Of a stretch of 64,000 nt of DNA, positions 12,220 to 23,764 are shown in pieces (position 1 is the stretch's first letter; every line of letters starts with the position of its first letter). Made by a program: the position numbers and the translations under genes. This DNA comes from Providencia rettgeri (GTDB taxonomy: Bacteria; Pseudomonadota; Gammaproteobacteria; Enterobacterales; Enterobacteriaceae). The stretch covers positions 1,178,001 through 1,242,000 of the forward strand of contig NZ_CP017671.1 of the NCBI RefSeq assembly GCF_001874625.1, given 5' to 3'. The notes under the pieces are model-generated. The model was given only the letters and a program-made list of their open reading frames with translations. It was not told the origin of the DNA and made no database searches.

Positions 12220-13332
12220 TTATAAACTTTTTGAAAGGAATCTTCGGTGTGTATGTATCGACATGATAATACCGAATCCAGCCATTAAAACAATTAAGGC
12301 AGAACCGCCATAACTCACTAAGGGGAGGGGAACGCCAACGACAGGTAATATACCACTGACCATGCCGATATTCACAAACACATATACAAAAAGGATTAAG
12401 ATCAAACCACCAACCATCACTCGACCAAAGGTATTTTGTGCGCTGGCGGCAATATAGAGCCCGCGGATAATCAGCAAAATATATAAGCCAAGAAGGATAA
12501 GAACACCGACTAAGCCAAGTTCTTCGGCTAATACAGCAAAAATAAAGTCAGTGTGCCTTTCAGGTAAAAATTCAAGTTGTGATTGTGTACCGTGCAGCCA
12601 ACCTTTCCCCATTAACCCACCAGAACCAATCGCAATTTTTGATTGAATAATATGGTAGCCCGCACCTAATGGGTCAGTTTCTGGGTCCAATAACATCATG
12701 ACACGAGCCCGTTGGTAGCCATGCATCAAGAAGAACCACAGCAATGGAATGAAGGCCGCTAGGGCGATAGCAGCAATAGCAATCAGCCGCCAACTCATCC
12801 CAGCAAGAAATAAGACAAATAACCCCGAAGCCGCCACAAGGATTGATGTTCCAAGGTCAGGCTGTGCAGCCACTAATAATGTCGGTACAAAAATGAGGAC
12901 GAGTGCAATCAGTGTATTTTTAAATGAAGGGGGACACAAATCACGATTCATAAAGCGGGCAACCATAAGTGGCACCGCTATCTTTGCAATTTCTGAAGGT
13001 TGGAAACGAATAAAACCGAGGTCTAGCCAACGTTGGGCCCCTTTACTGATTTGCCCAAACACATCGACAAAAACTAATAAAATGACACAAAAGATAAACA
13101 GATGTGGAGCCCAATTTTCATACATTCGAGGGGGAATTTGAGCCATAACGATCATTACAATAAAGCCAGAAGCTATTTGCCCTAGCTTTCGCTCCATCAT
13201 TTCAGGGTCTTGACCACTAGCGCTCCACATAATAAACGCGCTATAGGCAAGCAATGCCATGATAATTAATAGCATAGGCACATCTATGTGCAGACGTGTT
13301 GATAATGAAATTTTTTTCTTATCGTCTGTCAT
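12220..13332 (-). CDS. mrdB: SEDS peptidoglycan glycosyltransferase RodA (MrdB)
   Basis: Multispanning glycosyltransferase of the elongasome, partnered with PBP2 from the adjacent gene. It is 370 aa with about ten hydrophobic segments and the SEDS signature region [24 protein letters not shown] (C-terminal quarter, seen as [14 protein letters not shown]). [19 protein letters not shown] is the conserved extracellular loop. It directly follows mrdA and abuts rlpA. Confidence 0.97.
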   Translation of the reverse strand: MTDDKKKISLSTRLHIDVPMLLIIMALLAYSAFIMWSASGQDPEMMERKLGQIASGFIVMIVMAQIPPRMYENWAPHLFIFCVILLVFVDVFGQISKGAQRWLDLGFIRFQPSEIAKIAVPLMVARFMNRDLCPPSFKNTLIALVLIFVPTLLVAAQPDLGTSILVAASGLFVLFLAGMSWRLIAIAAIALAAFIPLLWFFLMHGYQRARVMMLLDPETDPLGAGYHIIQSKIAIGSGGLMGKGWLHGTQSQLEFLPERHTDFIFAVLAEELGLVGVLILLGLYILLIIRGLYIAASAQNTFGRVMVGGLILILFVYVFVNIGMVSGILPVVGVPLPLVSYGGSALIVLMAGFGIIMSIHTHRRFLSKSL

Positions 13333-13383
13333 CTTTTTTATAGCTCACTGTATTTGGTTGAAGCTGATAGCTTGAACGGGACA

Positions 13384-15273
13384 TCAGCGGTCCTCCCCAG
13401 CGCTAGTTGGTGAGGTGGCAATTTCTGTACGGTTATCACCAAGAAGAACATGGTCAAATATTTGCCGCACTATATCCCCTACAGAAGGACCTGCGCCGCC
13501 ATTTTCTAAAATAATAGTGACAGCGATAGTTGGCTTATCATAAGGCGCATAAGCAATCATCAATTTATGGTCACGCAAGTGCTCGGCGAGTTTACTTGCA
13601 TTATAGGTTTCATAACTAAAGACTTGAGCCGTTCCAGACTTCGCGGCAGCTTTATAAGGGGTACCGATAAAACTACGACGACCTGTACCATTAGGTGCAT
13701 TGGCTACGCCATACATCCCCTGTTTAGCGAGTTCCCAATAACCCGAATGAATGTCCCCAATTTGAGTGGTTTCTTTATCTTCATAAGGCACCATGGCATT
13801 ACCAAGTTTGGTGCCATAAAGTAAGTGAGGCGTTTTGACCTGACCGTCATTGATTAAGGTCATTAAGGCCTTTGACATTTGAATTGGGGTAGCAGTCCAA
13901 TAGCCTTGGCCGATCCCGACTGGAATAGTATCCCCTTGGTACCAAGGTTTCTTATAACGTTTTTGTTTCCACTCACGAGTAGGCATAATGCCTGAACGCT
14001 CTTCGGCAAGGTCGATCCCAGTGTACTCGCCAAAGCCAAAGCGGGTCATCCATACAGAGAGACGGTCAATACCCATATCATAGGCAACTTGGTAGAAGAA
14101 GGTATCTGCAGACTCAATAATAGATTTCATCACATTCAGCTTACCATGGCCCCAGCGTTTCCAATCTCGGTAGCGTTTTTCTGAGCCGGGGAGTTGCCAC
14201 CAACCGGGGTCAAATATTGTGGTGTTGGGCGTGATGACTTTTTCACTCAATGCGGCAACAGAAATAAAGGGTTTTACGGTTGAGGCTGGGGGGTAAAGCC
14301 CTTGGGTTGTTCGGTTAATCAACGGCCTATCAGGGTTATTCAGTAACGCTTGGTAATCTTTGTTTGAGATACCGTTGACGAACAGGTTTGAGTCATAGCT
14401 TGGGTTAGAAACCAGCGCCAGTATTTCCCCGTTGCGTGGGTCTGTCACTACGACAGCAGCACGGCTAGTGGTTAATAATTTTTCAATATAGATTTGTAAC
14501 TCGAGATCAATCGTTAAATAGATATCCCGGCCAGCTTGAGGCGGTTGTTCATGAAGCTGGCGAATAACCCGCCCTCGGCTGTTAACTTCGACTTCTTCAT
14601 AGCCTGTTTTACCGTGTAATACACTTTCATAATAACGCTCGATGCCTAATTTACCAATATCATGGCTAGCCGCATAGTTGGGTAATAACCCGTCTTTATC
14701 AAGGCGCTCGATGTCTTTATCATTAATTTTAGCGACGTAGCCGATGACATGGGTCAATGCAGAACCATATGGATAGGAGCGACGTTGATAACTTTTAACT
14801 TCTAAACCGGGGAAGTGGTATTGGTTTACGGCAAAGCGAGCCACTTGAACTTCATTTAATTGTGTTTTTAAGGCGATAGAGGTAAAACGACGTGAGCGCT
14901 TACGTTCTTTTTCAAAATTAGCAATATCCTCATCGGTTAAATCAACGATATCACGAAGTTTGTCTAAGGTTTCTTGTAGGTTATCGACTTTCTCTGGCAC
15001 GATTTCTAACTGATAAAAAGTGCTATTTAGGGCGAGCTGTGTTCCTTGCCGATCGTAGATAATGCCACGGCTTGGTGCAATGGGCACCAATTTGATTCGG
15101 TTATCATTAGAGCGAGTTTGGTAATCCTCATGGCGAACAATTTGTAAATGGTACAAATTGGTCACGAGGATCGAGGTTAAAATGACAATCACGCCGAAAG
15201 CAATAAGCGCTCGGCGGATAAACAAAACAGATTCTGCGGTGTGGTCGCGAAAAGGGGTGCGTTGTGTTTTCAT
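13384..15273 (-). CDS. mrdA: Penicillin-binding protein 2 (MrdA)
   Basis: Transpeptidase of the rod-shape elongation complex; bitopic inner-membrane protein acting in the periplasm. It has 629 aa (E. coli 633). A single membrane anchor covers about 20-42, followed by the pedestal domain. Catalytic motifs are STVK (S331, K334), SAD in IIESADTFFYQ, and KSGTAQ toward the C-terminus. It is encoded just upstream of rodA in the mrdAB pair, with rlmH and rsfS before it. Confidence 0.97.
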   Translation of the reverse strand: MKTQRTPFRDHTAESVLFIRRALIAFGVIVILTSILVTNLYHLQIVRHEDYQTRSNDNRIKLVPIAPSRGIIYDRQGTQLALNSTFYQLEIVPEKVDNLQETLDKLRDIVDLTDEDIANFEKERKRSRRFTSIALKTQLNEVQVARFAVNQYHFPGLEVKSYQRRSYPYGSALTHVIGYVAKINDKDIERLDKDGLLPNYAASHDIGKLGIERYYESVLHGKTGYEEVEVNSRGRVIRQLHEQPPQAGRDIYLTIDLELQIYIEKLLTTSRAAVVVTDPRNGEILALVSNPSYDSNLFVNGISNKDYQALLNNPDRPLINRTTQGLYPPASTVKPFISVAALSEKVITPNTTIFDPGWWQLPGSEKRYRDWKRWGHGKLNVMKSIIESADTFFYQVAYDMGIDRLSVWMTRFGFGEYTGIDLAEERSGIMPTREWKQKRYKKPWYQGDTIPVGIGQGYWTATPIQMSKALMTLINDGQVKTPHLLYGTKLGNAMVPYEDKETTQIGDIHSGYWELAKQGMYGVANAPNGTGRRSFIGTPYKAAAKSGTAQVFSYETYNASKLAEHLRDHKLMIAYAPYDKPTIAVTIILENGGAGPSVGDIVRQIFDHVLLGDNRTEIATSPTSAGEDR

Positions 15274-15305
15274 CCCATTGCCATTTTGAACTTATTCAAA
15301 CCAAA

Positions 15306-15776
15306 CTATTCCCTATGATAAGGGTGATTAGTCGTAATACTCCATGCGCGATAAAGACTTTCGGCAACAAGGACACGAACTAGTGGGTGAGGAAGCGTAA
15401 GTGGTGATAATGACCAACTTTGCTCAGCCGCCGCCTTACAAGCGGGAGCTAGCCCTTCGGGACCACCGATCAATAAGCTGACATTACGGCCATCTTGTTT
15501 CCACTTATCCAATTGAATGGCCAGTTTGGGAGTATCCCAGCGATCTCCTGGAATATCCAAGGTGACAATACGGTTTCCTTTACCCACGGCTGCGAGCATT
15601 AACTCGCCTTCTTTTTCTAAAATGCGTTTTATATCTGCGTTTTTCCCGCGTTTCCCAGCGGGTATCTCCGTTAATTCAAACGGCATATCTTTAGGGAAAC
15701 GGTGGAGGTAATCCATAAAGCCGGTCTGGACCCAGTCCGGCATTTTTGTTCCAACGGCGATGAGTTGTAATTTCAA
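15306..15776 (-). CDS. rlmH: 23S rRNA pseudouridine(1915) N3-methyltransferase RlmH
   Basis: SPOUT-family methyltransferase that modifies Psi1915 in helix 69 of assembled 70S ribosomes. It has 156 aa (E. coli 155). The knotted SAM-binding region [11 protein letters not shown] and the C-terminal signature [15 protein letters not shown] are present. It starts 2 nt after the rsfS stop, so the two are translated from one mRNA. Confidence 0.97.
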   Translation of the reverse strand: MKLQLIAVGTKMPDWVQTGFMDYLHRFPKDMPFELTEIPAGKRGKNADIKRILEKEGELMLAAVGKGNRIVTLDIPGDRWDTPKLAIQLDKWKQDGRNVSLLIGGPEGLAPACKAAAEQSWSLSPLTLPHPLVRVLVAESLYRAWSITTNHPYHRE

Positions 15777-15778
15777 AC

Positions 15779-16105
15779 TCAGCTCCAGAGTTTTTCTAAT
15801 TCGTACATGCGGCGGCTTTCGTCTTGCATAATATGCACAATAGCATCACCTAGGTCTACTACGATCCAATCAGAAATGCCTTGCCCTTCAACACCTAATG
15901 GCATTAAACCATTTTTACGGCAGGCATCTATTAACCGGTCAGCGACAGACATCAGATGGCGGCTTGATGTCCCTGTACAGATGATCATCTGATCGGTAAT
16001 ACTTGATTTCCCTTGAACATCGATAGTGATAATGTCTTCTGCTTTGGCATCATCAAGCTGATCGATAATAAATTGTTGGAGTTCAGTTCCTTGCAAAAGG
16101 TTCAC
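15779..16105 (-). CDS. rsfS: Ribosomal silencing factor RsfS
   Basis: Binds ribosomal protein uL14 and blocks subunit joining during starvation. It has 108 aa (E. coli 105) and the Iojap-family core [14 protein letters not shown] and [17 protein letters not shown]. It is first in the minus-strand run rsfS-rlmH-mrdA-mrdB-rlpA. A 258-nt region without a gene separates it from the divergent DUF1722 gene. Confidence 0.96.
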   Translation of the reverse strand: MNLLQGTELQQFIIDQLDDAKAEDIITIDVQGKSSITDQMIICTGTSSRHLMSVADRLIDACRKNGLMPLGVEGQGISDWIVVDLGDAIVHIMQDESRRMYELEKLWS

Positions 16106-16363
16106 CTTTCATTCAAATAAACAGAATATTACATTAAACACTGTTTGTAGTTTGTAGATAAAGCGTTTGCTGATAGCTAATGAATCAAAATCATTCTCAG
16201 CGAAGCCATTTTACCCTAGATTTTAAGAAAAATCGGCTAAATTCTTTTTTATTCATTATGGAGTGAAATTTATAGGGATATCTGCTCACTTGAGCAAGAG
16301 GTTTGTGTTAACTTTACAAAATAACTCAACAAATTCGCACCCTAGCAAATATTTTAGAGTGAG

Positions 16364-17098
16364 ATGGATATTGTGCAAATAATGAAGCCAAATATTTTCG
16401 TATTTGAAGGGGTTAGTCATCTCCCCATGAAAATTCAACCATGGGTAGAGCCTATTGTGGAATACCTAACGGCTGATGTTGTCAATTCAGCCCACAACCG
16501 CGTAGATGGCATTATTTGCGCTGCGCAAGATAGGCTTCAATTGGCTGGGTTATTTCCAGCGAGTATTGCGGTGATCACTGACGAGCAATGGCATGATGTC
16601 GACTACTGGGATAGTTTCTTAACGAAACTGTATGTTTTGCAAAGGCTTAATAACTTATGCCAACACCTAACACAGGCTGAAATCATCCAATTTCATAGCC
16701 GCCATAAATATTTGATAATGGCATATTCTCCTGTGGGGTATCAATTAACTGGCCGCTTAGTGGCAAGTATTCGTAAGGGAAGCGATCTCCACGGTTTTTT
16801 TAACCACTACAAAGCAGGGCTAATGGAAATATTTTCGTCCCTTCCAGCTAGAAATATTCAAGTAAATGCGCTTAGCCATATGCAAGGATATTTTAAACGT
16901 AAAGCAACCTCAGATGAAAAAAAACGGTTGTTATGGTTGATCAATGATTATCGAGAAGGGAATTTACCAATAAGCCAGCCGTTAGCAATGATGCGCCAAT
17001 TATTGGTGCAATACCCTGATAACTATTTGAGTGAACAATATTTTTTTGAACCTTACCCTAATTGCATCCCCATAAGAGAACTTCCTTATCGTTGGTAA
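16364..17098 (+). CDS. DUF1722 (YbgA-type) protein with an unfamiliar N-terminal region
   Basis: The C-terminal part (about residues 95-240) matches the DUF1722/YbgA domain, including the hallmark [17 protein letters not shown] and [15 protein letters not shown]. The function of this domain is unknown; in E. coli ybgA neighbours the photolyase gene, and in many bacteria it is fused to DUF523. Here the first 90 or so residues do not carry a DUF523 motif that I recognise. Its last 13 nt overlap the end of nadD on the opposite strand. The first ATG is used; a second lies six codons later, and neither has a strong ribosome site. Confidence 0.8.
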   Translation: MDIVQIMKPNIFVFEGVSHLPMKIQPWVEPIVEYLTADVVNSAHNRVDGIICAAQDRLQLAGLFPASIAVITDEQWHDVDYWDSFLTKLYVLQRLNNLCQHLTQAEIIQFHSRHKYLIMAYSPVGYQLTGRLVASIRKGSDLHGFFNHYKAGLMEIFSSLPARNIQVNALSHMQGYFKRKATSDEKKRLLWLINDYREGNLPISQPLAMMRQLLVQYPDNYLSEQYFFEPYPNCIPIRELPYRW

Positions 17099-17760
17099 AG
17101 GTGCTGTTGGTAAATATATTGAAGAACGGTTTCAGGGATAAGCTCGCTACAGGTGTCCCCTGCATTTAGTTTTTCACGTATTTCTGTGGCAGAAATATTG
17201 ATAAGAGGGGTGTCACCAATAAAAATATAACCATTGGCAGATTGGCTTAGTTGCGAGGGTGTTGTGGCTTGATGTTGTGCCAGCCAAGCTTGCATTTTGG
17301 GGTCGGTAAATTGCGTAGCATATCCTGGGCGGGCACAAACTAATAAGTGGCAATTATCAAGAATTTTCTCCCATTCGTACCATGTATTAATAGATAACAA
17401 GGAATCTTGCCCAATGATAAACGCAAGGGGTTGGGTTGGTCCCATTTCTTGGCGTAGTTGAGAAAGTGTTTCTATCGTATATGAAGGGCTATCTTTTTCT
17501 AGCTCACGAGTGTCGATGGCAAATAACGGGTTATTTTTAACCGCTAATTTTACCATTTCCAAACGCTGTAATGGGGTAGCCTCTGGTTGCGGACGGTGTG
17601 GCGGGACATGATTGGGTAATAAAATAATTTTTTCTAACCCAACTTGTTGAGCTAGAACCTGAACAGGGCGTAAATGACCGAAGTGGATCGGGTCAAATGT
17701 CCCACCAAATAACGCTTGAAGGTGATTGTGTTTATCTTTAGGCGAAAAATGGTCAGTCAT
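17086..17760 (-). CDS. nadD: Nicotinate-nucleotide adenylyltransferase NadD
   Basis: Makes deamido-NAD from nicotinate mononucleotide and ATP. The nucleotidyltransferase motif [16 protein letters not shown] and the downstream ISATEIRE (SSTxxR-type) motif are intact. The start [12 protein letters not shown] overlaps the holA stop by 8 nt, the common coupled arrangement; an ATG ten codons upstream lies deep in holA and is less likely. It is 224 aa (E. coli 213). Its 3' end overlaps the convergent DUF1722 gene by 13 nt. Confidence 0.95.
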   Translation of the reverse strand: MTDHFSPKDKHNHLQALFGGTFDPIHFGHLRPVQVLAQQVGLEKIILLPNHVPPHRPQPEATPLQRLEMVKLAVKNNPLFAIDTRELEKDSPSYTIETLSQLRQEMGPTQPLAFIIGQDSLLSINTWYEWEKILDNCHLLVCARPGYATQFTDPKMQAWLAQHQATTPSQLSQSANGYIFIGDTPLINISATEIREKLNAGDTCSELIPETVLQYIYQQHLYQR

Positions 17761-18784
17761 GAATAAAATTCTCTGCAAATGCTTTACCACATAATAACAT
17801 AGATAGTGATTGTAGGTCAGGCCATGCTGAGTGACTAAAATCTTGTTTAATATGGATTTCAGCTTGTGTTAATAACATTAGTGCAGATTGTAATTGATGC
17901 AACGTTAAACGCTGTAGTGCTTCAGAGATCATTCCACGGCGGTTTTGCCAAACTTTGTGTTGGTCAAATAACGTTTTCAATGGTGTTGTGACTGATTGGC
18001 GTTTTAACGTAATAAGCAGTATTAATTCACGTTGTATTGAACGTAACAAAATGACGGGTTCAACATCTTCATGTTGAAGTTGTTCTAAAATATGCCATGA
18101 ACGCCGTGATTTACCTGCAAGTAACGCGTCGACCCAATGGTACGGTGTAAAATGGGCAGAATCATTAACTGCATTTTCAACTCGGGGGTAGGTGAGTTTG
18201 CCATCAGGGTACAGTAATGACAGGCGTTCAAGGGCTTGCGCCAAACCTAGTAAATTACCTTCGTAGCAATAACAGAGCAGTTGGTTGGCTTCGGCTTCTA
18301 AAGATAAGCGCATACTGTACGCGCGTTTCGATACCCACTGAGGGAGCCGTTGGTATTCAGGCGTCAGGCAACTGACATACACCGCCTCTTTACTGAGGGC
18401 TTTAAACCACCCGCTGTTTTCTTGGGTTTTTGTTAGTTTATGTCCACGTAGTACAAGGAGTAGATCTGGGTGAAGTAACTGCGACAACTGGCTTAATTTT
18501 TCCGCCATTGCTGCGTTGGGGCCATTTTCAGGTAATAACAGCGTCAGAGTTTGACGACTAGCGAATAAGCTTAGCGCCTGACATTGGCTAAAAATTTCAT
18601 CCCAGTCAGTGTTCTGCTCAAGAGAATACACAAAATGTTCCTCAAAGCCTTGTTGTTGGGCAGCTTTGCGGATGGCATCTTGACTTTCTTGAAGTAGAAG
18701 GGGCTCATTGCCCCAAATCAAATAGCGGCCTCTTAGCGTTTCTTGTAACGAAGAGGCCAGCTGTTCAGGGTAAATACGCGTCAT
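17753..18784 (-). CDS. holA: DNA polymerase III delta subunit HolA
   Basis: Clamp-loader subunit that opens the beta sliding clamp. It has 343 aa, exactly the E. coli length. The N-terminus [19 protein letters not shown] and the beta-interacting region around [12 protein letters not shown] are recognisable. It overlaps the lptE stop by one base (TAATG) and the nadD start by 8 nt. Confidence 0.95.
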   Translation of the reverse strand: MTRIYPEQLASSLQETLRGRYLIWGNEPLLLQESQDAIRKAAQQQGFEEHFVYSLEQNTDWDEIFSQCQALSLFASRQTLTLLLPENGPNAAMAEKLSQLSQLLHPDLLLVLRGHKLTKTQENSGWFKALSKEAVYVSCLTPEYQRLPQWVSKRAYSMRLSLEAEANQLLCYCYEGNLLGLAQALERLSLLYPDGKLTYPRVENAVNDSAHFTPYHWVDALLAGKSRRSWHILEQLQHEDVEPVILLRSIQRELILLITLKRQSVTTPLKTLFDQHKVWQNRRGMISEALQRLTLHQLQSALMLLTQAEIHIKQDFSHSAWPDLQSLSMLLCGKAFAENFIHD

Positions 18785-19323
18785 TATGGTTGCGTGTTCG
18801 TATCAGCCGCTTGGTTTTTTGCTTTTTCAAGTTCGGCTGAGTGGACAAGCAGTAACTTACGAACTAAGTTACGTGCAGCTTGCTCCTGCATTTCTTGCCT
18901 AACAATTTCTTTTTCTGCATCTTTCGCAAGTGCTTCTAAAGGGTTGTCAAAGAAAGTACGCTCAACACGACTTTGTAGCGGGTAAATAGCGCCATCAGGC
19001 ATCAACACTTGCGCATTCATAACAAGTGTAAGTTGCTTTTCTGCTGCTTTACCATCTTGATAAATCGAAACGGTTTCCGTGTTTTCATTGGAACCGAGGA
19101 CTTTCAAAATAGGGACACTTGCGTTGCCTGTTTCAAGGATTGTTACGTTATTCAGCCGTAACTGCTCCCTAAGTGCCCTTGTAGGATAGCCATATGGGTC
19201 ACTTGAACTCAGCTGCAACGTTTTCAGTTCTTCAGGAATTTGGGTGGTTCCTTGAAGGCGAAAACCGCAGCCTGCGGTGACTAGCACCGCCAGGCTCAAA
19301 AATAAAGTTATCAGATAACGCAC
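18784..19323 (-). CDS. lptE: LPS-assembly lipoprotein LptE
   Basis: Outer-membrane lipoprotein that plugs the LptD barrel and helps place lipopolysaccharide in the outer leaflet. The signal peptide ends in VTAGCGF, with the acylated Cys near residue 19. It has 179 aa (E. coli 193) and the family start GFRLQGT. It lies between leuS and holA as in E. coli. Confidence 0.96.
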   Translation of the reverse strand: MRYLITLFLSLAVLVTAGCGFRLQGTTQIPEELKTLQLSSSDPYGYPTRALREQLRLNNVTILETGNASVPILKVLGSNENTETVSIYQDGKAAEKQLTLVMNAQVLMPDGAIYPLQSRVERTFFDNPLEALAKDAEKEIVRQEMQEQAARNLVRKLLLVHSAELEKAKNQAADTNTQP

Positions 19324-19354
19324 CTGGCCTCCTTATCAGCCATCAACCTAACTA

Positions 19355-21937
19355 TTAACCTACAACAAGGTTTAGCAATTTGCCTGGAACATAGATTACT
19401 TTGCGGATGCTAACACCTTCAAGGTATTTTGCTACGCTAGACTCTTTTTGTGCCATATCCAGTACAAACTCTTGGTTTGCATCAGCAGGAACTGTTATGC
19501 GACCACGGACTTTACCATTAACTTGAACAACAACCAGCTTGGTGTCATCAATCATCGCTTGCTCATCAGCAACTGGCCAAGAAGCAAAATCAATATCTTC
19601 ATTATGCCCAAGCGCTTGCCACATTTCGAAGCAAGCATGTGGGATAATCGGTGACAACATTAACGTAATTGCTTCTAGAGATTCTTGAACTAACGCACGG
19701 TCCTGTTCGCTCTCTTGTGGGGCACGAACGAGTTTGTTCATGAACTCCATCACAGCAGCAATAGCAGTGTTGAATGCATAGCGGCGGCCAACATCGTCGG
19801 TAACTTTAGCAATCGTTTTGTGCAGGTCGCGACGTAAGTCTTTTTGCTCTGGCGTTAACGTGCTGATATCTAAAGGTAAGGTTGCCCCTTTTTGTGAGTG
19901 TTCGTGTACTAAACGCCAAACACGGCGAACAAAGCGGTTCGCACCTTCTACGCTAGATTCTTGCCATTCAAGGGTTAATTCAGGTGGTGCGGCGAACATC
20001 ATAAACAGACGAACGGTATCGGCACCGTATTTTTCGACCATTAATTGTGGGTCAATACCGTTGTTTTTCGACTTAGACATCTTGCTCATACCGGTATAAA
20101 CCAGTTCATGGCCTTCTGCGTCTACAGCTTTAATAATACGGTTCTTATCGTCACGTTCAACAATCGCTTCTGTTGGAGAAACCCAAACGCGCTGGCCGTC
20201 ACTCCCGGTGTAGTAGAATGCATCAGCTAATACCATGCCTTGGCACAGCAGACGTTTAGCTGGCTCATCGGAGTTTACTAAGCCTGCATCACGCATTAAT
20301 TTATGGAAGAAACGGAAATACATTAAGTGCATGATAGCGTGTTCGATACCACCAATGTACTGATCAACCGGTAACCAATAGTTAGCCGCAGTTGGGTCTA
20401 ACATACCCTCATTGTGTTGTGGGCATGTATACCGAGCGTAATACCAAGATGATTCCATGAAAGTATCGAAGGTATCTGTTTCACGCAGGGCTGGCTGACC
20501 ATTAATCGTGATTTTAGCCCACTCAGGGTCGGCTTTAATCGGGCTAGTAATACCATTCATTACGACATCTTCAGGTAAAATTACTGGCAGTTGATCTTCA
20601 GGAATTGGAACGACTGTGCCATCTTCTAATGTTGCCATTGGGATAGGTGCACCCCAATAACGTTGACGTGAAACTCCCCAGTCACGTAAACGATAATTTA
20701 CTTTACGTTGACCTGCGCCAAGAGCAACCAGTTTGTCTGATATCGCATTGAAACCAGCTTCGTGATCTAACCCGCTAAATTCACCTGAATTAATCAGAGA
20801 ACCTTTATCCGTCATAGCTTCTAGCGATAAATCAGGCTCGTTGCCTTCTGCATCAGCAATAACGGCTTTGATAGGTAAGTTGTATTTGTGTGCAAACTCC
20901 CAGTCACGTTGGTCGTGAGCAGGAACTGCCATGACAGCACCCGTACCGTATTCCATTAAAACAAAGTTAGCGACCCAAATTGGCAGTTTTTCTTGGGTTA
21001 ATGGATGCACAACGAATAACCCTGTTGCCATCCCTTTTTTATCCATGGTTGCCATATCCGCTTCTGCGGTTTTGGTATTACGGCACTCATCAATAAATTG
21101 AGCTAATTCAGGGTTGTTAGTCGCTGCCTCTTTAGCTAAAGGGTGACCTGCGGCAACAGCCACGTAAGTCGCCCCCATAAAAGTGTCTGGGCGGGTAGTA
21201 TAAACGGTTAATTTTTCATCACGTTCGGCTACATTAAAGGTGATTTCAGTCCCTTCTGAGCGGCCGATCCAGTTACGTTGCATCGTTTTAACTTGCTCTG
21301 GCCAATCTTCGAGTTTATCGAGGTCATTGAGCAGTTCTTCTGCGTAATCTGTGATTTTAATAAACCATTGTGGGATTTCTTTGCGTTCAACTGGGGTATC
21401 ACAACGCCAGCAGCAACCATCAACAACTTGCTCATTGGCGAGTACAGTTAAATCGTGTGGGCACCAGTTAACCGCTGAGGTTTTTTTATACACTAAACCT
21501 TTTTCATATAATTTAGTGAAGAACCACTGTTCCCAACGGTAATACTCAGGGGTACAGGTTGTGACTTCACGGTTCCAGTCGTAACCAAAGCCCAGCATTT
21601 TTAGCTGGCCTTTCATGTAATCGATATTGGCGTATGTCCAAGGTGCAGGAGCTGTGTTGTTTTTAACCGCAGCACCTTCAGCAGGTAGGCCAAACGCATC
21701 CCAACCGATTGGTTGGAGTACATTTTTCCCTAACATGCGTTGGTAACGAGAAATAACGTCACCGATGGTGTAGTTACGTACGTGGCCCATGTGTAGTCGA
21801 CCAGAAGGGTAAGGTAGCATGGACAGGCAGTAGTATTTTTCTTTGCTGTTGTCTTCTGTCACTTTGAAAGTTTCTTTTTCATCCCAGTGACGCTGTACTT
21901 TAGGCTCTATATCTTCTGGACGATATTGTTCTTGCAT
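19355..21937 (-). CDS. leuS: Leucyl-tRNA synthetase LeuS
   Basis: Class I aminoacyl-tRNA synthetase with a CP1 editing domain. It has 860 aa, identical in length to E. coli. HIGH motif [15 protein letters not shown] is near residue 42 and KMSKS motif [11 protein letters not shown] near residue 617. The editing-site threonine-rich segment [12 protein letters not shown] is present. It leads the leuS-lptE-holA-nadD run. Confidence 0.98.
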   Translation of the reverse strand: MQEQYRPEDIEPKVQRHWDEKETFKVTEDNSKEKYYCLSMLPYPSGRLHMGHVRNYTIGDVISRYQRMLGKNVLQPIGWDAFGLPAEGAAVKNNTAPAPWTYANIDYMKGQLKMLGFGYDWNREVTTCTPEYYRWEQWFFTKLYEKGLVYKKTSAVNWCPHDLTVLANEQVVDGCCWRCDTPVERKEIPQWFIKITDYAEELLNDLDKLEDWPEQVKTMQRNWIGRSEGTEITFNVAERDEKLTVYTTRPDTFMGATYVAVAAGHPLAKEAATNNPELAQFIDECRNTKTAEADMATMDKKGMATGLFVVHPLTQEKLPIWVANFVLMEYGTGAVMAVPAHDQRDWEFAHKYNLPIKAVIADAEGNEPDLSLEAMTDKGSLINSGEFSGLDHEAGFNAISDKLVALGAGQRKVNYRLRDWGVSRQRYWGAPIPMATLEDGTVVPIPEDQLPVILPEDVVMNGITSPIKADPEWAKITINGQPALRETDTFDTFMESSWYYARYTCPQHNEGMLDPTAANYWLPVDQYIGGIEHAIMHLMYFRFFHKLMRDAGLVNSDEPAKRLLCQGMVLADAFYYTGSDGQRVWVSPTEAIVERDDKNRIIKAVDAEGHELVYTGMSKMSKSKNNGIDPQLMVEKYGADTVRLFMMFAAPPELTLEWQESSVEGANRFVRRVWRLVHEHSQKGATLPLDISTLTPEQKDLRRDLHKTIAKVTDDVGRRYAFNTAIAAVMEFMNKLVRAPQESEQDRALVQESLEAITLMLSPIIPHACFEMWQALGHNEDIDFASWPVADEQAMIDDTKLVVVQVNGKVRGRITVPADANQEFVLDMAQKESSVAKYLEGVSIRKVIYVPGKLLNLVVG

Positions 21938-22311
21938 GGCACCGATAATCCTATGGTGAATATAAATGCTACATCTGTAGCGTGGATGTCTATCTTTATT
22001 TAGATCCGCATAGCATAGCGGATCTGTACCGAAAACAACAATAGTTGATTAGCTGAACCTGCGGGGGGAAGCTGAATATTGCTTTTCGGGGAACGGGATC
22101 AGCATATTTTATGCCGATAACCAAACAACTTAACTAAAAAAACAGCTAAATGGTAGTGGTTTCTTGAACTATTTTGAATTCAGCAAGTTGTTGTTTATTT
22201 CTATAGAAAGAGCATTGTCTTTATTGTCCCGAATGAAAAAGCATGAATTCCTTAAATAAGATGAACTCATTGAACGTAAATTAGAGGTGATACCGATAAA
22301 AGGGGAAACAA
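21938..22311. other. Divergent intergenic region leuS / GFA gene with a perfect palindrome
   Basis: No gene is visible. It contains a perfect 8-bp inverted repeat AGATCCGC (22002-22009) / GCGGATCT (22018-22025) with an 8-nt loop, about 65 nt upstream of leuS on its leader side. There is no T run on either strand, so it may be a leuS 5'-leader hairpin. Confidence 0.5.
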
Positions 22312-22728
22312 ATGAACGCGATTAAAGCTCAATGCCACTGTGGGGCAATAAAGTTTACAGTGAAATTAACCGATGGGTTAAATACGGCTAGGCGCTGCAA
22401 TTGTTCTTTCTGTGCGATGAGAGGGGCTGTCGCTGTTTCTGCACCATTATCAGGGATTAAACTTTTGGAAGGAAAAGATAAGTTAACAGAATATCGTTTT
22501 AATACTCATCAAGCTGTTCATTTTTTTTGTTCGGTGTGCGGTATTTATACCTTTCATCAACGGCGATCAAACCCAGAGGAATACGGGGTAAATGCTGCCT
22601 GTTTAGAAGGTGTCTCACCATTTGATTTTGCATCTGTGAATGTAATGGATGGTGTTAACCACCCAAATGATGGTGGCGGTGGCGTAATGGGGCAGTTAAT
22701 ATTTAAAAAAATGACTAAAGAAGAATGA
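22312..22728 (+). CDS. GFA/CENP-V family zinc-binding protein
   Basis: Member of the glutathione-dependent formaldehyde-activating enzyme (GFA) family; members bind zinc through paired cysteine motifs, and most have no proven activity. The cysteines are at 8 and 10 (CHCG), 29, 31 and 34 (CNCSFC) and 73 and 76 (CSVCGIYTFH). It has 138 aa. It stands alone between leuS and gltL, so context says little about substrate. The ATG follows GGGGAAACAA. Confidence 0.85.
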   Translation: MNAIKAQCHCGAIKFTVKLTDGLNTARRCNCSFCAMRGAVAVSAPLSGIKLLEGKDKLTEYRFNTHQAVHFFCSVCGIYTFHQRRSNPEEYGVNAACLEGVSPFDFASVNVMDGVNHPNDGGGGVMGQLIFKKMTKEE

Positions 22729-22733
22729 CGAGC

Positions 22734-22800
22734 TAAAGCGCTTTATACCAAAATAGTGCGGTTTCATGAGCGTTTTTTGGTGCAACGGTATAGCGCTTTA
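22734..22800. repeat. Long inverted repeat downstream of the GFA gene
   Basis: Arms TAAAGCGCTTTATACC (22734-22749) and GGTATAGCGCTTTA (22787-22800) pair over 14 bp with a 2-nt bulge around a 37-nt loop. It begins 5 nt after the GFA stop. There is no T run, so it may be a small dispersed element or a 3'-end stabiliser. Confidence 0.55.
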
Positions 22801-23038
22801 TTATAACCCTCGACACAACAATTCTTGTGTACATAATTCTTGTGTAAATAACGTGGTGAAATCGCAGTGAGTACAGTCTAATTCGTCGGGGTGAGTAATC
22901 TATAAGATGGAAATATTTTGTCGGTTGATTTTCATGGTTGTTAAGAAAAATGCGGTTAGACGATAAATTATGGAAGATTACGTGACAGCGACTCCAAGGG
23001 AGCCCTGCCACGTTGTTTAGATATATTATTGAGATGAA

Positions 23039-23764
23039 TTAATGAAGTATTTTCGCAAGGAAATCTTTAGCACGTTCAGATTGTGGGTTAGCGAAAAAGT
23101 CTTCTTTTTTACTGTCCTCAACAATTTTCCCTTCATCCATAAAGATCACGCGGTTTGCTACTTTTTTGGCGAAGCCCATTTCATGGGTAACCACCATCAT
23201 GGTCATCCCTTCATGAGCTAATTCAACCATGACATCAAGTACTTCGTTGATCATTTCAGGGTCAAGAGCAGATGTTGGTTCATCAAATAACATTGCAATA
23301 GGGTCCATACAAAGTGCGCGGGCAATGGCGACACGTTGTTGCTGTCCCCCTGATAATTGAGCAGGGAATTTGTTCGCATGGCTTGTTAAGCCAACTCGTT
23401 CTAAGAGTTTCAACCCTTTAGCTTCAGCGGCTTTTTTATCTCGGTTTAATACTTTGACTTGTGCCAATGTTAGGTTTTCTATAATTGATAGATGCGGAAA
23501 TAGCTCGAAGTGCTGGAACACCATTCCCACCTTAGAACGCAACTTTGCAAGGTCAGTTTTTTTGCTATTAACTTGAATATCATTCACAAAAATTTCACCC
23601 TGCTGAATAGGTTCTAAGCCATTCACTGTTTTTATTAATGTGGATTTACCAGAGCCAGATGGCCCACACACTACCACGACTTCGCCTTTTTTGACTTCAG
23701 TTGTGCAGTCTGTAAGCACCTGAAATTGGCCATACCATTTAGATACATTTTTCAGGGTAATCAT
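23039..23764 (-). CDS. gltL: Glutamate/aspartate ABC transporter ATPase GltL
   Basis: ATPase of the GltIJKL amino-acid importer. It has 241 aa (E. coli 241). Walker [10 protein letters not shown], signature LSGGQQQR, Walker [11 protein letters not shown] and the switch MVVTHEMGF are all intact. It overlaps gltK by 4 nt at its start and is last in the operon. Confidence 0.96.
   Translation of the reverse strand: MITLKNVSKWYGQFQVLTDCTTEVKKGEVVVVCGPSGSGKSTLIKTVNGLEPIQQGEIFVNDIQVNSKKTDLAKLRSKVGMVFQHFELFPHLSIIENLTLAQVKVLNRDKKAAEAKGLKLLERVGLTSHANKFPAQLSGGQQQRVAIARALCMDPIAMLFDEPTSALDPEMINEVLDVMVELAHEGMTMMVVTHEMGFAKKVANRVIFMDEGKIVEDSKKEDFFANPQSERAKDFLAKILH

Noticed and set aside
22733..23011. A 92-codon minus-strand open frame between the GFA gene and gltL
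   Set aside because: It has a basic, tyrosine/isoleucine-rich composition with no family resemblance, and it overlaps the inverted repeat at 22734-22800; most likely chance.
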